Positions 6,567 through 13,813 of a stretch of DNA of 15,756 nucleotides are shown in pieces. Under the pieces are notes generated by a model, which searched no databases, was not told the DNA's origin, and worked only from the letters and a program-made list of their open reading frames with translations. The stretch comes from Actinomycetes bacterium (GTDB lineage Bacteria; Actinomycetota; Acidimicrobiia; Acidimicrobiales; Bog-793): the NCBI GenBank assembly GCA_021821585.1, contig JAKACF010000032.1:1-15756 (forward strand). Reading direction: 5' to 3'. Numbering within the stretch: position 1 is the stretch's first letter; every line of letters begins with the position of its first letter. The position numbers and the translations under genes are program-made.

Positions 6567-7542
6567 CGAGCAGCTCCGCCGCCTCGGTCGCGAAGTAGGT
6601 GAGGATGAAGGCGGCGCCCGCCCGCTTGATGGCCGTCAGCTGCTCGAGCATGACGGCCTCGCCGTCGATCCAGCCCCGTTCGGCGGCCGCCCGGATCATC
6701 GAGTACTCGCCGCTCACGTGGTAGGCGGCGACGGGCACCTCCACCCGTCGCACCAGCGCCGAGAGGACGTCGAGGTAGGTGACGGCCGGCTTCACCATCA
6801 CCATGTCGGCGCCCTCGGCCACGTCGAGGAGCGTCTCGGCGACCGCCTCGGTCCCGTTGCGCCAGTCCTGCTGGTAGGAACGACGGTCGCCGCCCCCGGC
6901 GATCGTGACGTCGACCGCCTCGCGGAAGGGGCCGTAGAGCCCCGAGGCGTACTTGGCCGAGTAGGCGAGGATGGCCGTCTCGGCGAAGCCGTCGTCGTCG
7001 AGGGCGCCACGGATGGCGCCCACCTGGCCGTCCATCATGCCGCTCGGCGCCACGACGTCCGCCCCTGCCCGGGCCTGGGCGAGGGCGACCTCGCCGTAGC
7101 GCTCGAGCGTGGCGTCGTTGTCCACCGTCCCACCGGGCCGGACGAGCCCGCAGTGGCCGTGGTCGGTGTACTCGTCGAGGCAGAGGTCGGCCATCAGCAC
7201 GATCTCGCCCCCGACGGTGTCGGACAGGCGCCGCAGGGCGACCTGGACGATGCCGTCGGGATCGGAGGCCCCCGAGCCGACGGCGTCCTTCCGCTCGGGG
7301 ACGCCGAAGAGGATGAGGCCGGGGACGCCGAGCGAGACGAGGTGCTTCGCCTCGGCCTCGAGGGAGTCGAGCGTGTGCTGGGCGACGCCGGGAAGCGAGC
7401 TGATCGGCCGGGGCTCGTCGATCCCCTCACGCACGAACAGCGGGGCGACGAGGTCGTCGACGCGAAGGTCCGTCTCGGCGACGAGGCGCCGGAGCGCGGG
7501 CGTTCTCCTGAGACGGCGCAGGCGGCGCGCCGGGAAGGCCAT
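6559..7542 (-). CDS. hemB: Porphobilinogen synthase (5-aminolevulinate dehydratase)
   Basis: HemB condenses two 5-aminolevulinate molecules to porphobilinogen. The protein has 327 residues. The two active-site lysines are Lys197 (in YSAKYAS) and Lys251 (in MVKPAVTYLD, the Schiff-base lysine). The metal-site segment reads DLCLDEYTDHGHCG (119-132): Cys121 and Cys131 are kept but the middle cysteine of the zinc type is Asp123, a mixed form. The ATG at 7542 fits the usual N-terminus (MxFPxRRLRRLRRTPALRRL). It lacks a clear Shine-Dalgarno sequence; instead TACGCT ends 6 bases before the ATG, so a leaderless internal transcript is possible besides read-through from the upstream hem genes. It overlaps hemL by 8 bases. 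Confidence 0.98.
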   Translation of the reverse strand: MAFPARRLRRLRRTPALRRLVAETDLRVDDLVAPLFVREGIDEPRPISSLPGVAQHTLDSLEAEAKHLVSLGVPGLILFGVPERKDAVGSGASDPDGIVQVALRRLSDTVGGEIVLMADLCLDEYTDHGHCGLVRPGGTVDNDATLERYGEVALAQARAGADVVAPSGMMDGQVGAIRGALDDDGFAETAILAYSAKYASGLYGPFREAVDVTIAGGGDRRSYQQDWRNGTEAVAETLLDVAEGADMVMVKPAVTYLDVLSALVRRVEVPVAAYHVSGEYSMIRAAAERGWIDGEAVMLEQLTAIKRAGAAFILTYFATEAAELLGG

Positions 7543-7548
7543 GACGAG

Positions 7549-7554
7549 AGCGTA
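7549..7554 (-). promoter_or_regulatory. Candidate -10 box for a leaderless hemB transcript
   Basis: The minus strand reads TACGCT then CTCGTC then the hemB ATG. The spacing and the hexamer CTCGTC are identical to the rex promoter (TACCAT, CTCGTC, ATG). hemB has no clear Shine-Dalgarno sequence, which supports leaderless initiation. No strong -35 is visible. Confidence 0.4.
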
Positions 7555-7566
7555 CCGGCGCTGCGG

Positions 7567-9027
7567 CTACGGCTCGCAGCGGCGCGAGGCCGCCACCTCG
7601 ACGAGCGCATCGACGAGTCCGGCCACCGACGCCGCTTTCGCCTCGGCGTCGACGCCGATGCCGTGGGCACGAGCCGCGCTCGAGGTCACCGGCCCGATCG
7701 TCACGACAACCGGGGGCAGCGCCTCCCGCCCGTAGCTCTCGAGGAAGCCCTCGAGGGTCGAAGGGGACGAGAAGGTGACGGCATCGGCACCGGCCAGGCG
7801 GGCGGCCGCCGCCTCGTCGCGCCCGGGACGGACCGTCCGGTAGGCCTCCACGACCTCCACCGTGTAGCCCTGCTCGCGAAGGCCCGCCTGCAGCGCCTCC
7901 CGGGCGCCGGCCGCCTGGGGCACGAGGACGGTGGCGCCCTGTGGCGGGGCCGGGCCGAAGCTGGAGGCGAGCGCCTCCGCGGCCGCCTCGTCGGGGACGA
8001 GGTCGGCGACGACGCCGTGGGCGGCGAGCGCCCCCGCGGTGGCGCCACCGACGGCCGCCACCTTCACGCCGGCAAGCCGGCGGGCGTCGAGGAGCTCGGC
8101 GAAGACGGCCTCGACCGCGTTGGCGGAGGAGAGCGCCAGCCAGTCGAAGGACCCGACGCGCGAGAGGGCCTCGGCGAGAGCCGCTCCGCCGTCGGAGGGT
8201 CCGGCCGTCTCGATGGTCGGCACCTCGACCGGCGTCGCGCCGTGCTGCCTCAGCGCCGCCGCCAACGTCGAGGCCTGGCGGCGGCTCCGGGTGACGACGA
8301 CGCGCCAGCCCGAGAGGGGGCGCCGCTCGAACGAGGAGAGGTCGAGCGCCGCCACCTCGCCGACGACGAGCACCGCGGGGGACTCGACCTGCACGGCGCC
8401 GAGCTCGCCGAGGGTGGTGCGCCGCGTCCGATGGGTCCTGCGGGTGGCGTGCTCGACGAGGGCGGAGGCCGTCGAGGGGCCGAGCCCCCCGGCGAGGAGC
8501 GCGTCGGCGACCTCGCCGGGACCGCCCGCATCGAGGAGGACGACGATCGTCGCGCCCGTCCGGGCGAGGGCCTCCCAGTCGACCCGTCCCCCGCCCGGTG
8601 GCGGGACCGCCACGACCGAGACGCCCCCGGGCCGGCCGTGGGTGAGCGGGATGCCGGCGTAGGCGGCCGCCCCGCCCGCCTGCGAGACGCCCGGCACGAC
8701 CTCGAAGGCGACCTCGGCGGCGGCGAGGGCGAGCGCCTCCTCGCCGCCTGGCCCGAAGCAGAAGGGATCGCCGCCCACGAGACGGACGACCCGCTCGTGC
8801 CGGCGCCCGAGCCGGACGAGCAGCTCGGCGACCTCCTCGGCCGGAAGGCCGGTCCCCGGGCCGGCGCCGACGTCGTGACGGGGCGCTCCGGCCGGTGCGA
8901 GCGCCAGCACCTCGCCGTCGACCCCTGCGTCGTGGACGAGTGCGTCGGCGGCGGAGATGAGCTCGGCCGCCCGCAGCGTGAGCAGGGAGGGGTCCCCGGG
9001 GCCGGAGCCGACGAGGTAGACGGTCAC
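7567..9027 (-). CDS. hemD: Fused uroporphyrinogen-III C-methyltransferase-like / uroporphyrinogen-III synthase
   Basis: This is a two-domain protein of 486 residues. Residues 1 to ~235 resemble SUMT/CobA (methylation of uroporphyrinogen III towards sirohaem and B12): GSGPGDP (7-13), VRLVGGDPFCFGPGGEE (81-97) and VVPGV (110-114). Residues ~240-486 are HemD, which cyclises hydroxymethylbilane to uroporphyrinogen III: the VVVTRSRRQA opening, SSANAVEAVF (300-309), EAYRTV (394-399) with Tyr396, TFSSPSTLEGF (418-428) and IGPVTS (444-449). The fusion is usual in actinobacteria. The GTG at 9027 overlaps the hemC stop as GTGA. The SUMT half departs from consensus in several places (HDAGV for YDRLV, LTHG for LTHR, LLDAGG for the LMG segment), so its activity is uncertain while the HemD half looks intact. 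Confidence 0.95.
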   Translation of the reverse strand: MTVYLVGSGPGDPSLLTLRAAELISAADALVHDAGVDGEVLALAPAGAPRHDVGAGPGTGLPAEEVAELLVRLGRRHERVVRLVGGDPFCFGPGGEEALALAAAEVAFEVVPGVSQAGGAAAYAGIPLTHGRPGGVSVVAVPPPGGGRVDWEALARTGATIVVLLDAGGPGEVADALLAGGLGPSTASALVEHATRRTHRTRRTTLGELGAVQVESPAVLVVGEVAALDLSSFERRPLSGWRVVVTRSRRQASTLAAALRQHGATPVEVPTIETAGPSDGGAALAEALSRVGSFDWLALSSANAVEAVFAELLDARRLAGVKVAAVGGATAGALAAHGVVADLVPDEAAAEALASSFGPAPPQGATVLVPQAAGAREALQAGLREQGYTVEVVEAYRTVRPGRDEAAAARLAGADAVTFSSPSTLEGFLESYGREALPPVVVTIGPVTSSAARAHGIGVDAEAKAASVAGLVDALVEVAASRRCEP

Positions 9028-9953
9028 CGCCGGGAGCTCGCCGAGATGCGCTCGAGCAGGGCGGCGCCCCCTCCCCCCTCGAGCACGCTGACCGCCACGG
9101 AGGCGCCGAGCTCGTCGGGATCCGAGCCCTCGCCCGACTCGCGGACGACGACGTGGCCGTCGAGGGAGGCGATCATCGCCTCGAGGCGGATCGGACCGGC
9201 TGCCTCGCAGGTGGCGTAGGCGCCGACCGGCAGGTCGCACCCCCCGCCGACGGCCGCCAGGTAGGCCCGCTCGGCCCGAAGGGCGCGGCTCGTGGCCGGG
9301 TCGTCGACGACGGCGAGCCGGCGGGCGGTCCCGTCGTCCCCCGGACGGGTGCACACCGCGATGGCGCCCTGGCCGACCTGGGGCAGCATCTCCGCCGGGC
9401 TCAGCACCTGGGCGGCGAGCCCCGCTTGGCCGAGGCGGTCGAGTGCCGCCATGGCGACGACGACAGCGCCGCCGTCGGGGACGGCTCCGAGGCGGGTCCC
9501 GATGTTGCCCCGCAGCTCGGTGAAGGTGAGGTCCCGGCGGAGCCAGGCGAGCTGCGCCCGCCGGCGCACCGAGCCCGTCGCCACCCGCGCCCCGGGTGCC
9601 AGCTCATCGAGGCGGCGGCCGACGAGGGCGTCACGGGCGTCCGCCCGCGGCGGCACCGCCGCGATGGGAAGCAGGGAGAGGTCGGGAGCGGCCGGGAGGT
9701 CCTTCGCCGAGTGGACGGCGGCGTCAGCCCGGCCCTCGAGCACGGCCGCCTCCACTTCCTTCACGAAGACGCCCTGGCCGCCGACCTGGTGGATCGGGAC
9801 CTGCCGGTGGCGGTCGCCGGCCGTCTCCACCACGACGATCTCGGCCTCGAGGTCCCCGCCGCTCCCCGCCGCCAGCGCCTCGGCGACGCGCCGGGCCTGG
9901 GCGAGGGCGAGCGGGCTGCCCCGTGTGGCGAGGCGCAGCGTCGCTCGAGTCAT
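9024..9953 (-). CDS. hemC: Hydroxymethylbilane synthase (porphobilinogen deaminase)
   Basis: HemC joins four porphobilinogen units into hydroxymethylbilane, the substrate of HemD encoded next. The protein has 309 residues, a standard length. The N-terminus LRLATRGSPLALAQA (6-20) is typical. The catalytic Asp85 lies in HSAKDLP (81-87), and Cys239 in GGGCDLPVGAYA carries the dipyrromethane cofactor. Further conserved arginine regions are TGSVRRRAQL (126-135) and ELRGNIGTRL (146-155). The ATG at 9953 lies 12 bases after the hemA stop and has only a weak ribosome binding site, so coupling to hemA is probable. The stop overlaps the hemD start. Confidence 0.98.
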   Translation of the reverse strand: MTRATLRLATRGSPLALAQARRVAEALAAGSGGDLEAEIVVVETAGDRHRQVPIHQVGGQGVFVKEVEAAVLEGRADAAVHSAKDLPAAPDLSLLPIAAVPPRADARDALVGRRLDELAPGARVATGSVRRRAQLAWLRRDLTFTELRGNIGTRLGAVPDGGAVVVAMAALDRLGQAGLAAQVLSPAEMLPQVGQGAIAVCTRPGDDGTARRLAVVDDPATSRALRAERAYLAAVGGGCDLPVGAYATCEAAGPIRLEAMIASLDGHVVVRESGEGSDPDELGASVAVSVLEGGGGAALLERISASSRR

Positions 9954-9965
9954 CCCGGCGCCAGC

Positions 9966-11279
9966 TCAGAGGTCGAACAGCGTGCGCAGCGCCTCGGCGA
10001 GTCGCTCCCCCCGGGGCGAGCCGGCGGCGTCTTTCACCCGGATCGTCGGCTCGTGGAGGAGCTTCGCGACGACGCGCCTCGTCAGGGTCTCGACGAGCTC
10101 GCGGTCGGCGGGGTCGAGTGCCTCGAGACGGGAGCCGAAGTGCGCCATCTCCTCGAGGCGGAGCTGCTCGGAGCGGGCGTGCAGGGCGGAGACCACCGGT
10201 GCGGCGAGGCGGCCGGCCGCCGTCATGCGGTAGCGCTCGAGCTCCTCGGCGAGCAGGCTGCGGGCGGCAGGCACCTCGGCCAGGCGTCCTGCCATCTGCT
10301 CCTCGGCGAAGCGGCGGACGTCCTCCATGTCGAGCAGGACCACGCCCTCGACCTCCCCGACCGCCGGGTCGACGTCACGGGGGACCGCCGCGTCGACGAC
10401 GACGAGCGGCTGTCGGCCCTCCCGCCTGGCGAGGATCGCCTCGAGGCGCTCTCTCGAGAGGATCACCTCGCCGGCTGCCGTCGAGGTCAGCACCACGTCG
10501 GCCGCCACGAGCTCGTCAGGAAGCTGCTCGAGGGTGACGGACCGCCCTGCCACGAGGTCGGCGACGCTGCGGCCCCGGTCCTCGCCCCGGTTGGCGACCA
10601 CCACCTCGCCGGTGAGGTCGCGCCGCCCTGCCAGCGCCTTCGCGATACCGGTGCCCATCTCTCCCGCCCCGACGAGCAGCACCCGCCGGCCCTCGAGGCC
10701 GAGGGCGTGGTCGGCCGCGAGCTCGACGACGGCGTGAGCCAGCGAGGTGGTGCCGCGCTGGATGGCCGTCTCGCTGCGTACCCGCTTGCCGGCCTCGACG
10801 GCGTGGCGGAAGAGCAGGCCGAGGACCGGTCCGCTCGCCCTCTCGGCCAGCGCCTGCTCTGCGGCGCTGCGCACCTGGCGGAGGATCTCGCCCTCGCCGA
10901 GGACCGGCGAGTCGAGCCCGGCGGCCACCTCGAACAGGTGGGCCACGGCCGCATCGTCGTACCAGCAGGCGAACCGCCCCAGCTCGACGAGCCCGCCGCC
11001 CGGCTCGGGCCGGCGGGGCGGGGAGTCGTCGGCGAGGAAGTCGTCGCCGACGCGCCCGCGCAGCCAGGCCTCGATGTCCGACAGGCCGTCGTGGAATCGC
11101 TCGACGACGGCGTAGATCTCGGTGCGCATGCAGGTCGAGACCACGACCGCCTCGCTCACCTGCGGGCTGTCGGTCAGCTGGCGGAGCGCCTTCGCGAGAT
11201 CGGCCTCGGCCACGGCTGCCTTCTCGAACAGCTCGAAGGGCGCATTGCGCTCGTGGATCCCGACAGCGACGACTGCCAC
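9966..11279 (-). CDS. hemA: Glutamyl-tRNA reductase
   Basis: HemA reduces glutamyl-tRNA(Glu) with NADPH to glutamate-1-semialdehyde, the first committed step of tetrapyrrole synthesis. The protein has 437 residues. The catalytic cysteine is Cys50 in STCMRTEIY; the usual residue after it is Asn (STCNR), here Met. The second conserved segment is DSPVLGEGEILRQV (123-136). The NADPH-binding fold begins with LLVGAGEMG (201-209), and the C-terminal helical dimerisation domain contains KLLHEPTIRVK (406-416). The start is GTG at 11279, preceded by AGGAGA at a slightly long spacing; it makes the N-terminus (VAVVAVGIHERNAP) match the family. The open frame extends upstream to 11537 but through rex. The gene follows rex after 103 bases. 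Confidence 0.96.
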   Translation of the reverse strand: MAVVAVGIHERNAPFELFEKAAVAEADLAKALRQLTDSPQVSEAVVVSTCMRTEIYAVVERFHDGLSDIEAWLRGRVGDDFLADDSPPRRPEPGGGLVELGRFACWYDDAAVAHLFEVAAGLDSPVLGEGEILRQVRSAAEQALAERASGPVLGLLFRHAVEAGKRVRSETAIQRGTTSLAHAVVELAADHALGLEGRRVLLVGAGEMGTGIAKALAGRRDLTGEVVVANRGEDRGRSVADLVAGRSVTLEQLPDELVAADVVLTSTAAGEVILSRERLEAILARREGRQPLVVVDAAVPRDVDPAVGEVEGVVLLDMEDVRRFAEEQMAGRLAEVPAARSLLAEELERYRMTAAGRLAAPVVSALHARSEQLRLEEMAHFGSRLEALDPADRELVETLTRRVVAKLLHEPTIRVKDAAGSPRGERLAEALRTLFDL

Positions 11280-11314
11280 TTCGACTATCTCTCCTGACCC
11301 GGCGCGCTCGACGG

Positions 11315-11330
11315 GCCGGGTGGTCCCGGC
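11315..11330. repeat. Short hairpin in the rex-hemA intergenic gap
   Basis: GCCGGG, a 4-base loop TGGT and CCCGGC form a perfect 6-bp stem within the 103-base gap between rex and hemA. There is no T tract after it on the minus strand, so it is not a convincing terminator. It could be an mRNA processing or stability element. Confidence 0.3.
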
Positions 11331-11351
11331 GGGAGGCGGCGGTGCCTCGCG

Positions 11352-11357
11352 AGCGTA
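11352..11357 (-). promoter_or_regulatory. Possible -10 box upstream of hemA
   Basis: The minus strand reads TACGCT, a TANNNT match identical to the box before hemB. It would start a transcript near 11345 with a leader of about 65 bases before hemA. No -35 is evident, so hemA may rely only on the rex promoter. Confidence 0.22.
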
Positions 11358-11382
11358 GCGATCCCCACCCCCGCGCGGAGCC

Positions 11383-12147
11383 TCACGGCCCCTGCCGCTC
11401 GCTGAGGGCCCGGAGGCCGCCGTTCTCGTTGGCCTCCATCGAGATGGCCGGCCCGGCCCGGCGCGAACGCGCCTCTCGCAGCGTGGCGGCGGCCTCCCGC
11501 GTCGGGGCCGCTTCGGGATGGGCCTGGTAGAAGGCAAGCACCTGCAGCTCGGCCGAGAAGTCGACGTGGCGGACCTGCACCTCCGAGGGGACCGAGAGGA
11601 CGGCGGGCGCGAAGTTGAGGATCGCCCCCACCCCTGCAGTCACGAGGTGGTCGGCGACCTCCTGGGCGGCGGCGGCCGGCGTCGTGATGATGCCGACGGC
11701 GACCCTCTCTGCGTGGCAGACCCCGGCCAGGTCAGACACGGGCCGGATGGGGACGCCCCGCACCTGCTCGCCGACGACCTTGTCGTCGCTGTCGAACAGC
11801 CCGACCAGGCGAAACCCGCTCCCGGCGAAGCCCTGGGAGCGGGCGAGGGCGTGGCCGAGATGGCCGATCCCGACGATCACGACTGGGCGCTCCTGGTCCG
11901 TTCCGAGCTCCCGCTGGATCTGGCCGAGGAGGAAGTCGACGTCGTAGCCGGTACCGGGGGTGCCGTAGGTGCCGAAGTGGGAGAGGTCCTTTCGCACCTT
12001 GGCGGCGTTGACGCCCGCTGCGTCGGCGAGCTCGGCGGAGGAGATGGTCGCCACCCCGTGCGAGGAGAGCTCGAGGAGGACCCGCTGGTACACCGGCAGG
12101 CGCACGACCGTCGGCTCGGGAATGCGGCGGCCGAAGCGCTCAGGCAT
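11383..12147 (-). CDS. rex: Redox-sensing transcriptional repressor Rex
   Basis: Rex is a dimeric repressor that binds DNA when NAD+ is high and leaves it when NADH rises; it controls respiratory and haem genes. The protein has 254 residues. The N-terminal winged helix contains IPEPTVVRLPVYQRVL (9-24) and the recognition region NAAKVRKDLSHFGTYGTPGTGY (47-68). The NAD(H)-binding Rossmann domain has VGIGHLGHAL (92-101) and Asp119 in LFDSD. The C-terminal swapped helix follows VDFSAELQVLAFY (195-207). A tail of ~45 residues after residue 210 is longer than the usual end. The ATG at 12147 lies 6 bases after a TACCAT -10 box (leaderless type), and a Rex-like operator covers the -35. It heads the hemA-C-D-B-L series, as in Streptomyces. 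Confidence 0.97.
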   Translation of the reverse strand: MPERFGRRIPEPTVVRLPVYQRVLLELSSHGVATISSAELADAAGVNAAKVRKDLSHFGTYGTPGTGYDVDFLLGQIQRELGTDQERPVVIVGIGHLGHALARSQGFAGSGFRLVGLFDSDDKVVGEQVRGVPIRPVSDLAGVCHAERVAVGIITTPAAAAQEVADHLVTAGVGAILNFAPAVLSVPSEVQVRHVDFSAELQVLAFYQAHPEAAPTREAAATLREARSRRAGPAISMEANENGGLRALSERQGP

Positions 12148-12153
12148 GACGAG

Positions 12154-12159
12154 ATGGTA
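12154..12159 (-). promoter_or_regulatory. -10 box of the leaderless-type rex promoter
   Basis: The minus strand reads TACCAT, CTCGTC, then the rex ATG; the 6-base gap places the transcript start at the start codon. A TTGTGA hexamer 18 bases upstream (12178-12183) matches the -35 consensus at 4 of 6 positions and is part of the Rex-like operator. Confidence 0.58.
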
Positions 12160-12165
12160 ACGAGC

Positions 12166-12183
12166 CCGTGCATTCGCTCACAA
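12166..12183. promoter_or_regulatory. Putative Rex operator at the rex promoter (autoregulation)
   Basis: The minus strand reads TTGTGAGCGAATGCACGG. One arm (TTGTG) is perfect and the other is CACGG instead of CACAA, with the standard 8-base centre. It covers the predicted -35 and part of the spacer of the rex promoter, where bound Rex would block RNA polymerase. Rex autoregulation of rex-hemACD is established in Streptomyces; here it is inferred from sequence. Confidence 0.65.
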
Positions 12184-12212
12184 GAAGAGACGGCAGCCGG
12201 CCGACAGCCCGC

Positions 12213-13709
12213 TCACCCGACTGCCCGGCGCAGCACCTTTCCGCCGATCGCGCTCGGCAGCTCCCGGACGAAGCTCACGGTGGCCGGGCACTTGTAGCGG
12301 GCGAGGTAGCGCCGGCAGTGGCTCACGAGCTCGTCGGCCAGGCCCGGCTCGGGGAGCTCGGTGCCGGACTCCCAGGCTCCCTCGACCGGCACGACGAAGG
12401 CCCCGACGGACTCGCCCTGGCGCTCGTCCGGCACGCCGACGACGGCCGCCCTCGCCACCTTCGGGTGCGCCTCCAGCACCTGCTCCACCTCGGCCGGGAA
12501 GACGTTGAAGCCCGAGACGATGATGAGGTCCTTGCGGCGGTCCACGATCGTGACCACGCCCTCCTCGGACATCACCGCCACGTCGCCGGTGTGCAGCCAT
12601 CCGCGCTTGTCGAGGGCCTGGCTGGTGGCGCGGGGGTCCTCGAAGTAGCCGGCGAAGACGTTCGGACCCCGCACGAGGATCTCGCCGGGATCACCGGCGT
12701 CGACGTCCTCGCCGTCGGCGTCGACCACCCTCAGCTCCACGCCCGGCAGTGGCAGGCCGACCGAGCCCGGGCGGCAGCGCCCGGAGAGATCGGGGAAGGT
12801 GACCGTAGGTGACGCCTCCGTCAGCCCGTATCCCTGCCAGACCGGGACGCCGAAGCGCCGCTCGAAGCCCTCGGCCGTCTCGGGCGGGAGCGGGGCGGCC
12901 CCCGAGCAGGCGAGACGGACGCTCGCGAGCTCGTCTCCTCGTGCCTCCTCGTAGCTCGCGAGTGCCGAGAAGAGCTGCGGGACGCCGACGAGGATGGTGA
13001 CCCGCTCGGACGCGACGGCCGCCAGCAGGCTGGCCGGGTCGACGCGCTCGAGCATGACGAGCCGCCCGCCGGCGTACAGCTGGACCCCGAGCACGGCGTT
13101 CAAGCCGAGGATGTGGTACGGCGGCACCGCAAGCAGACCCACGTCGTCGGCCGTGGCGGCGAGGCCGACCCGCAGCTCCACCTGCTCGATGTTGGCGAGC
13201 AGGCTGCCGTGGGTGAGCACGGCCGCCTTCGGGGGGCCGGCCGTGCCGGAGGTGAACAGCAGGACCGCCGGCTCCTCCCCGCTGCGCTCCACGAGCGGGG
13301 CCGGGCCCGCTCCGCCACCCTCGGCTGCGTCGAGCGTGACGGTCGCGAAGCCGTGGGCGGTCAGCTCCTCGGCGGCGGGGACGGCACCCCGGTCGCCCTG
13401 CGGGGCGACGAGGACGAGCGACGCCCTCACCGCCGACAGCTCGGCGACGAGCTCGGGCACCGGGCTGTTCGGGTTGAGCGGGACGGCGACGGCCCCGCCG
13501 CCGAGCACGCCGAAGTAGGCCACGGCGAAGTCGGGCGTGGGGCCGAAGAGGAGGGCCACCCGCTCGCCCTCCCCGATGCCGCTGTCGGCGAGGAAGGCCC
13601 GCACCGCCCCGGCGCGGCGCCGCAGGTCGCCGTAGGTGACGTCCTCGCCGCGGAAGCGGAGCGCGACGGCCTCGTCCGGATGCGACCCGATGATCTCTGC
13701 GAGGTTCAC
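12213..13709 (-). CDS. Acyl-CoA synthetase / class I adenylate-forming enzyme
   Basis: This enzyme should activate a carboxylic acid with ATP to an acyl-adenylate and then, most likely, to the CoA thioester; the substrate cannot be read from the sequence. The protein has 498 residues. The phosphate-binding loop is FTSGTAGPPKAA (152-163), followed by YGLTEAS (294-300), WLHTGD (371-376), the hinge segment RRKDLIIVSGFNVFPAE (391-407), and the catalytic Lys491 in SAIGGKVLRR. All core motifs are present, so it is probably active. Fatty-acid CoA ligase is the best guess; a dicarboxylate or aromatic acid ligase is possible. The start is GTG at 13709, 8 bases after AGGAG. It lies between the HTH gene and rex and probably has its own promoter. 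Confidence 0.9.
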   Translation of the reverse strand: MNLAEIIGSHPDEAVALRFRGEDVTYGDLRRRAGAVRAFLADSGIGEGERVALLFGPTPDFAVAYFGVLGGGAVAVPLNPNSPVPELVAELSAVRASLVLVAPQGDRGAVPAAEELTAHGFATVTLDAAEGGGAGPAPLVERSGEEPAVLLFTSGTAGPPKAAVLTHGSLLANIEQVELRVGLAATADDVGLLAVPPYHILGLNAVLGVQLYAGGRLVMLERVDPASLLAAVASERVTILVGVPQLFSALASYEEARGDELASVRLACSGAAPLPPETAEGFERRFGVPVWQGYGLTEASPTVTFPDLSGRCRPGSVGLPLPGVELRVVDADGEDVDAGDPGEILVRGPNVFAGYFEDPRATSQALDKRGWLHTGDVAVMSEEGVVTIVDRRKDLIIVSGFNVFPAEVEQVLEAHPKVARAAVVGVPDERQGESVGAFVVPVEGAWESGTELPEPGLADELVSHCRRYLARYKCPATVSFVRELPSAIGGKVLRRAVG

Positions 13710-13769
13710 TGCCCGATCTCCTGCACGCGGAGCGCGACGGCGCGACTCCTCCGCCCTTGTCGGGCCGTC

Positions 13770-13775
13770 ACCCTA
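13770..13775 (-). promoter_or_regulatory. Possible -10 box for the acyl-CoA synthetase gene
   Basis: The minus strand reads TAGGGT (a TANNNT match) about 60 bases before the GTG start, giving a ~53-base leader with a good AGGAG ribosome binding site. An inverted repeat ends 3 bases upstream of it. No consensus -35 is seen. Confidence 0.3.
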
Positions 13776-13778
13776 CAG

Positions 13779-13800
13779 CGGTGCAGGCTGGGCCGCACCG
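13779..13800. repeat. Inverted repeat in the acyl-CoA synthetase upstream region
   Basis: CGGTGC, 10 bases, then GCACCG: a perfect 6-bp dyad between the HTH gene stop and the candidate -10 box at 13770-13775. No T tract follows on the minus strand, so a repressor operator is as plausible as a transcription terminator for the HTH gene. Confidence 0.4.
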
Positions 13801-13813
13801 AGGGGCGGAAGGG

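Noticed and set aside
6508..9219. Very long plus-strand open frame (903 codons) opposite hemB and cobA-hemD
   Set aside because: It is low-complexity, rich in Arg, Gly, Asp and His, has no family motif, and lies antisense to clearly conserved genes. GC-rich codon use makes such shadows common.
9153..11297. Plus-strand open frame of 714 codons opposite hemC and hemA
   Set aside because: It is the antisense image of two genes with intact catalytic motifs; no start signal or protein-like composition.
12190..12210. GC-rich imperfect dyad after the acyl-CoA synthetase stop, followed by pyrimidines (TCTCTTCTT on the minus strand)
   Set aside because: The dyad has internal mismatches and no real loop, and the tract is not a T run, so I could not call it an intrinsic terminator.
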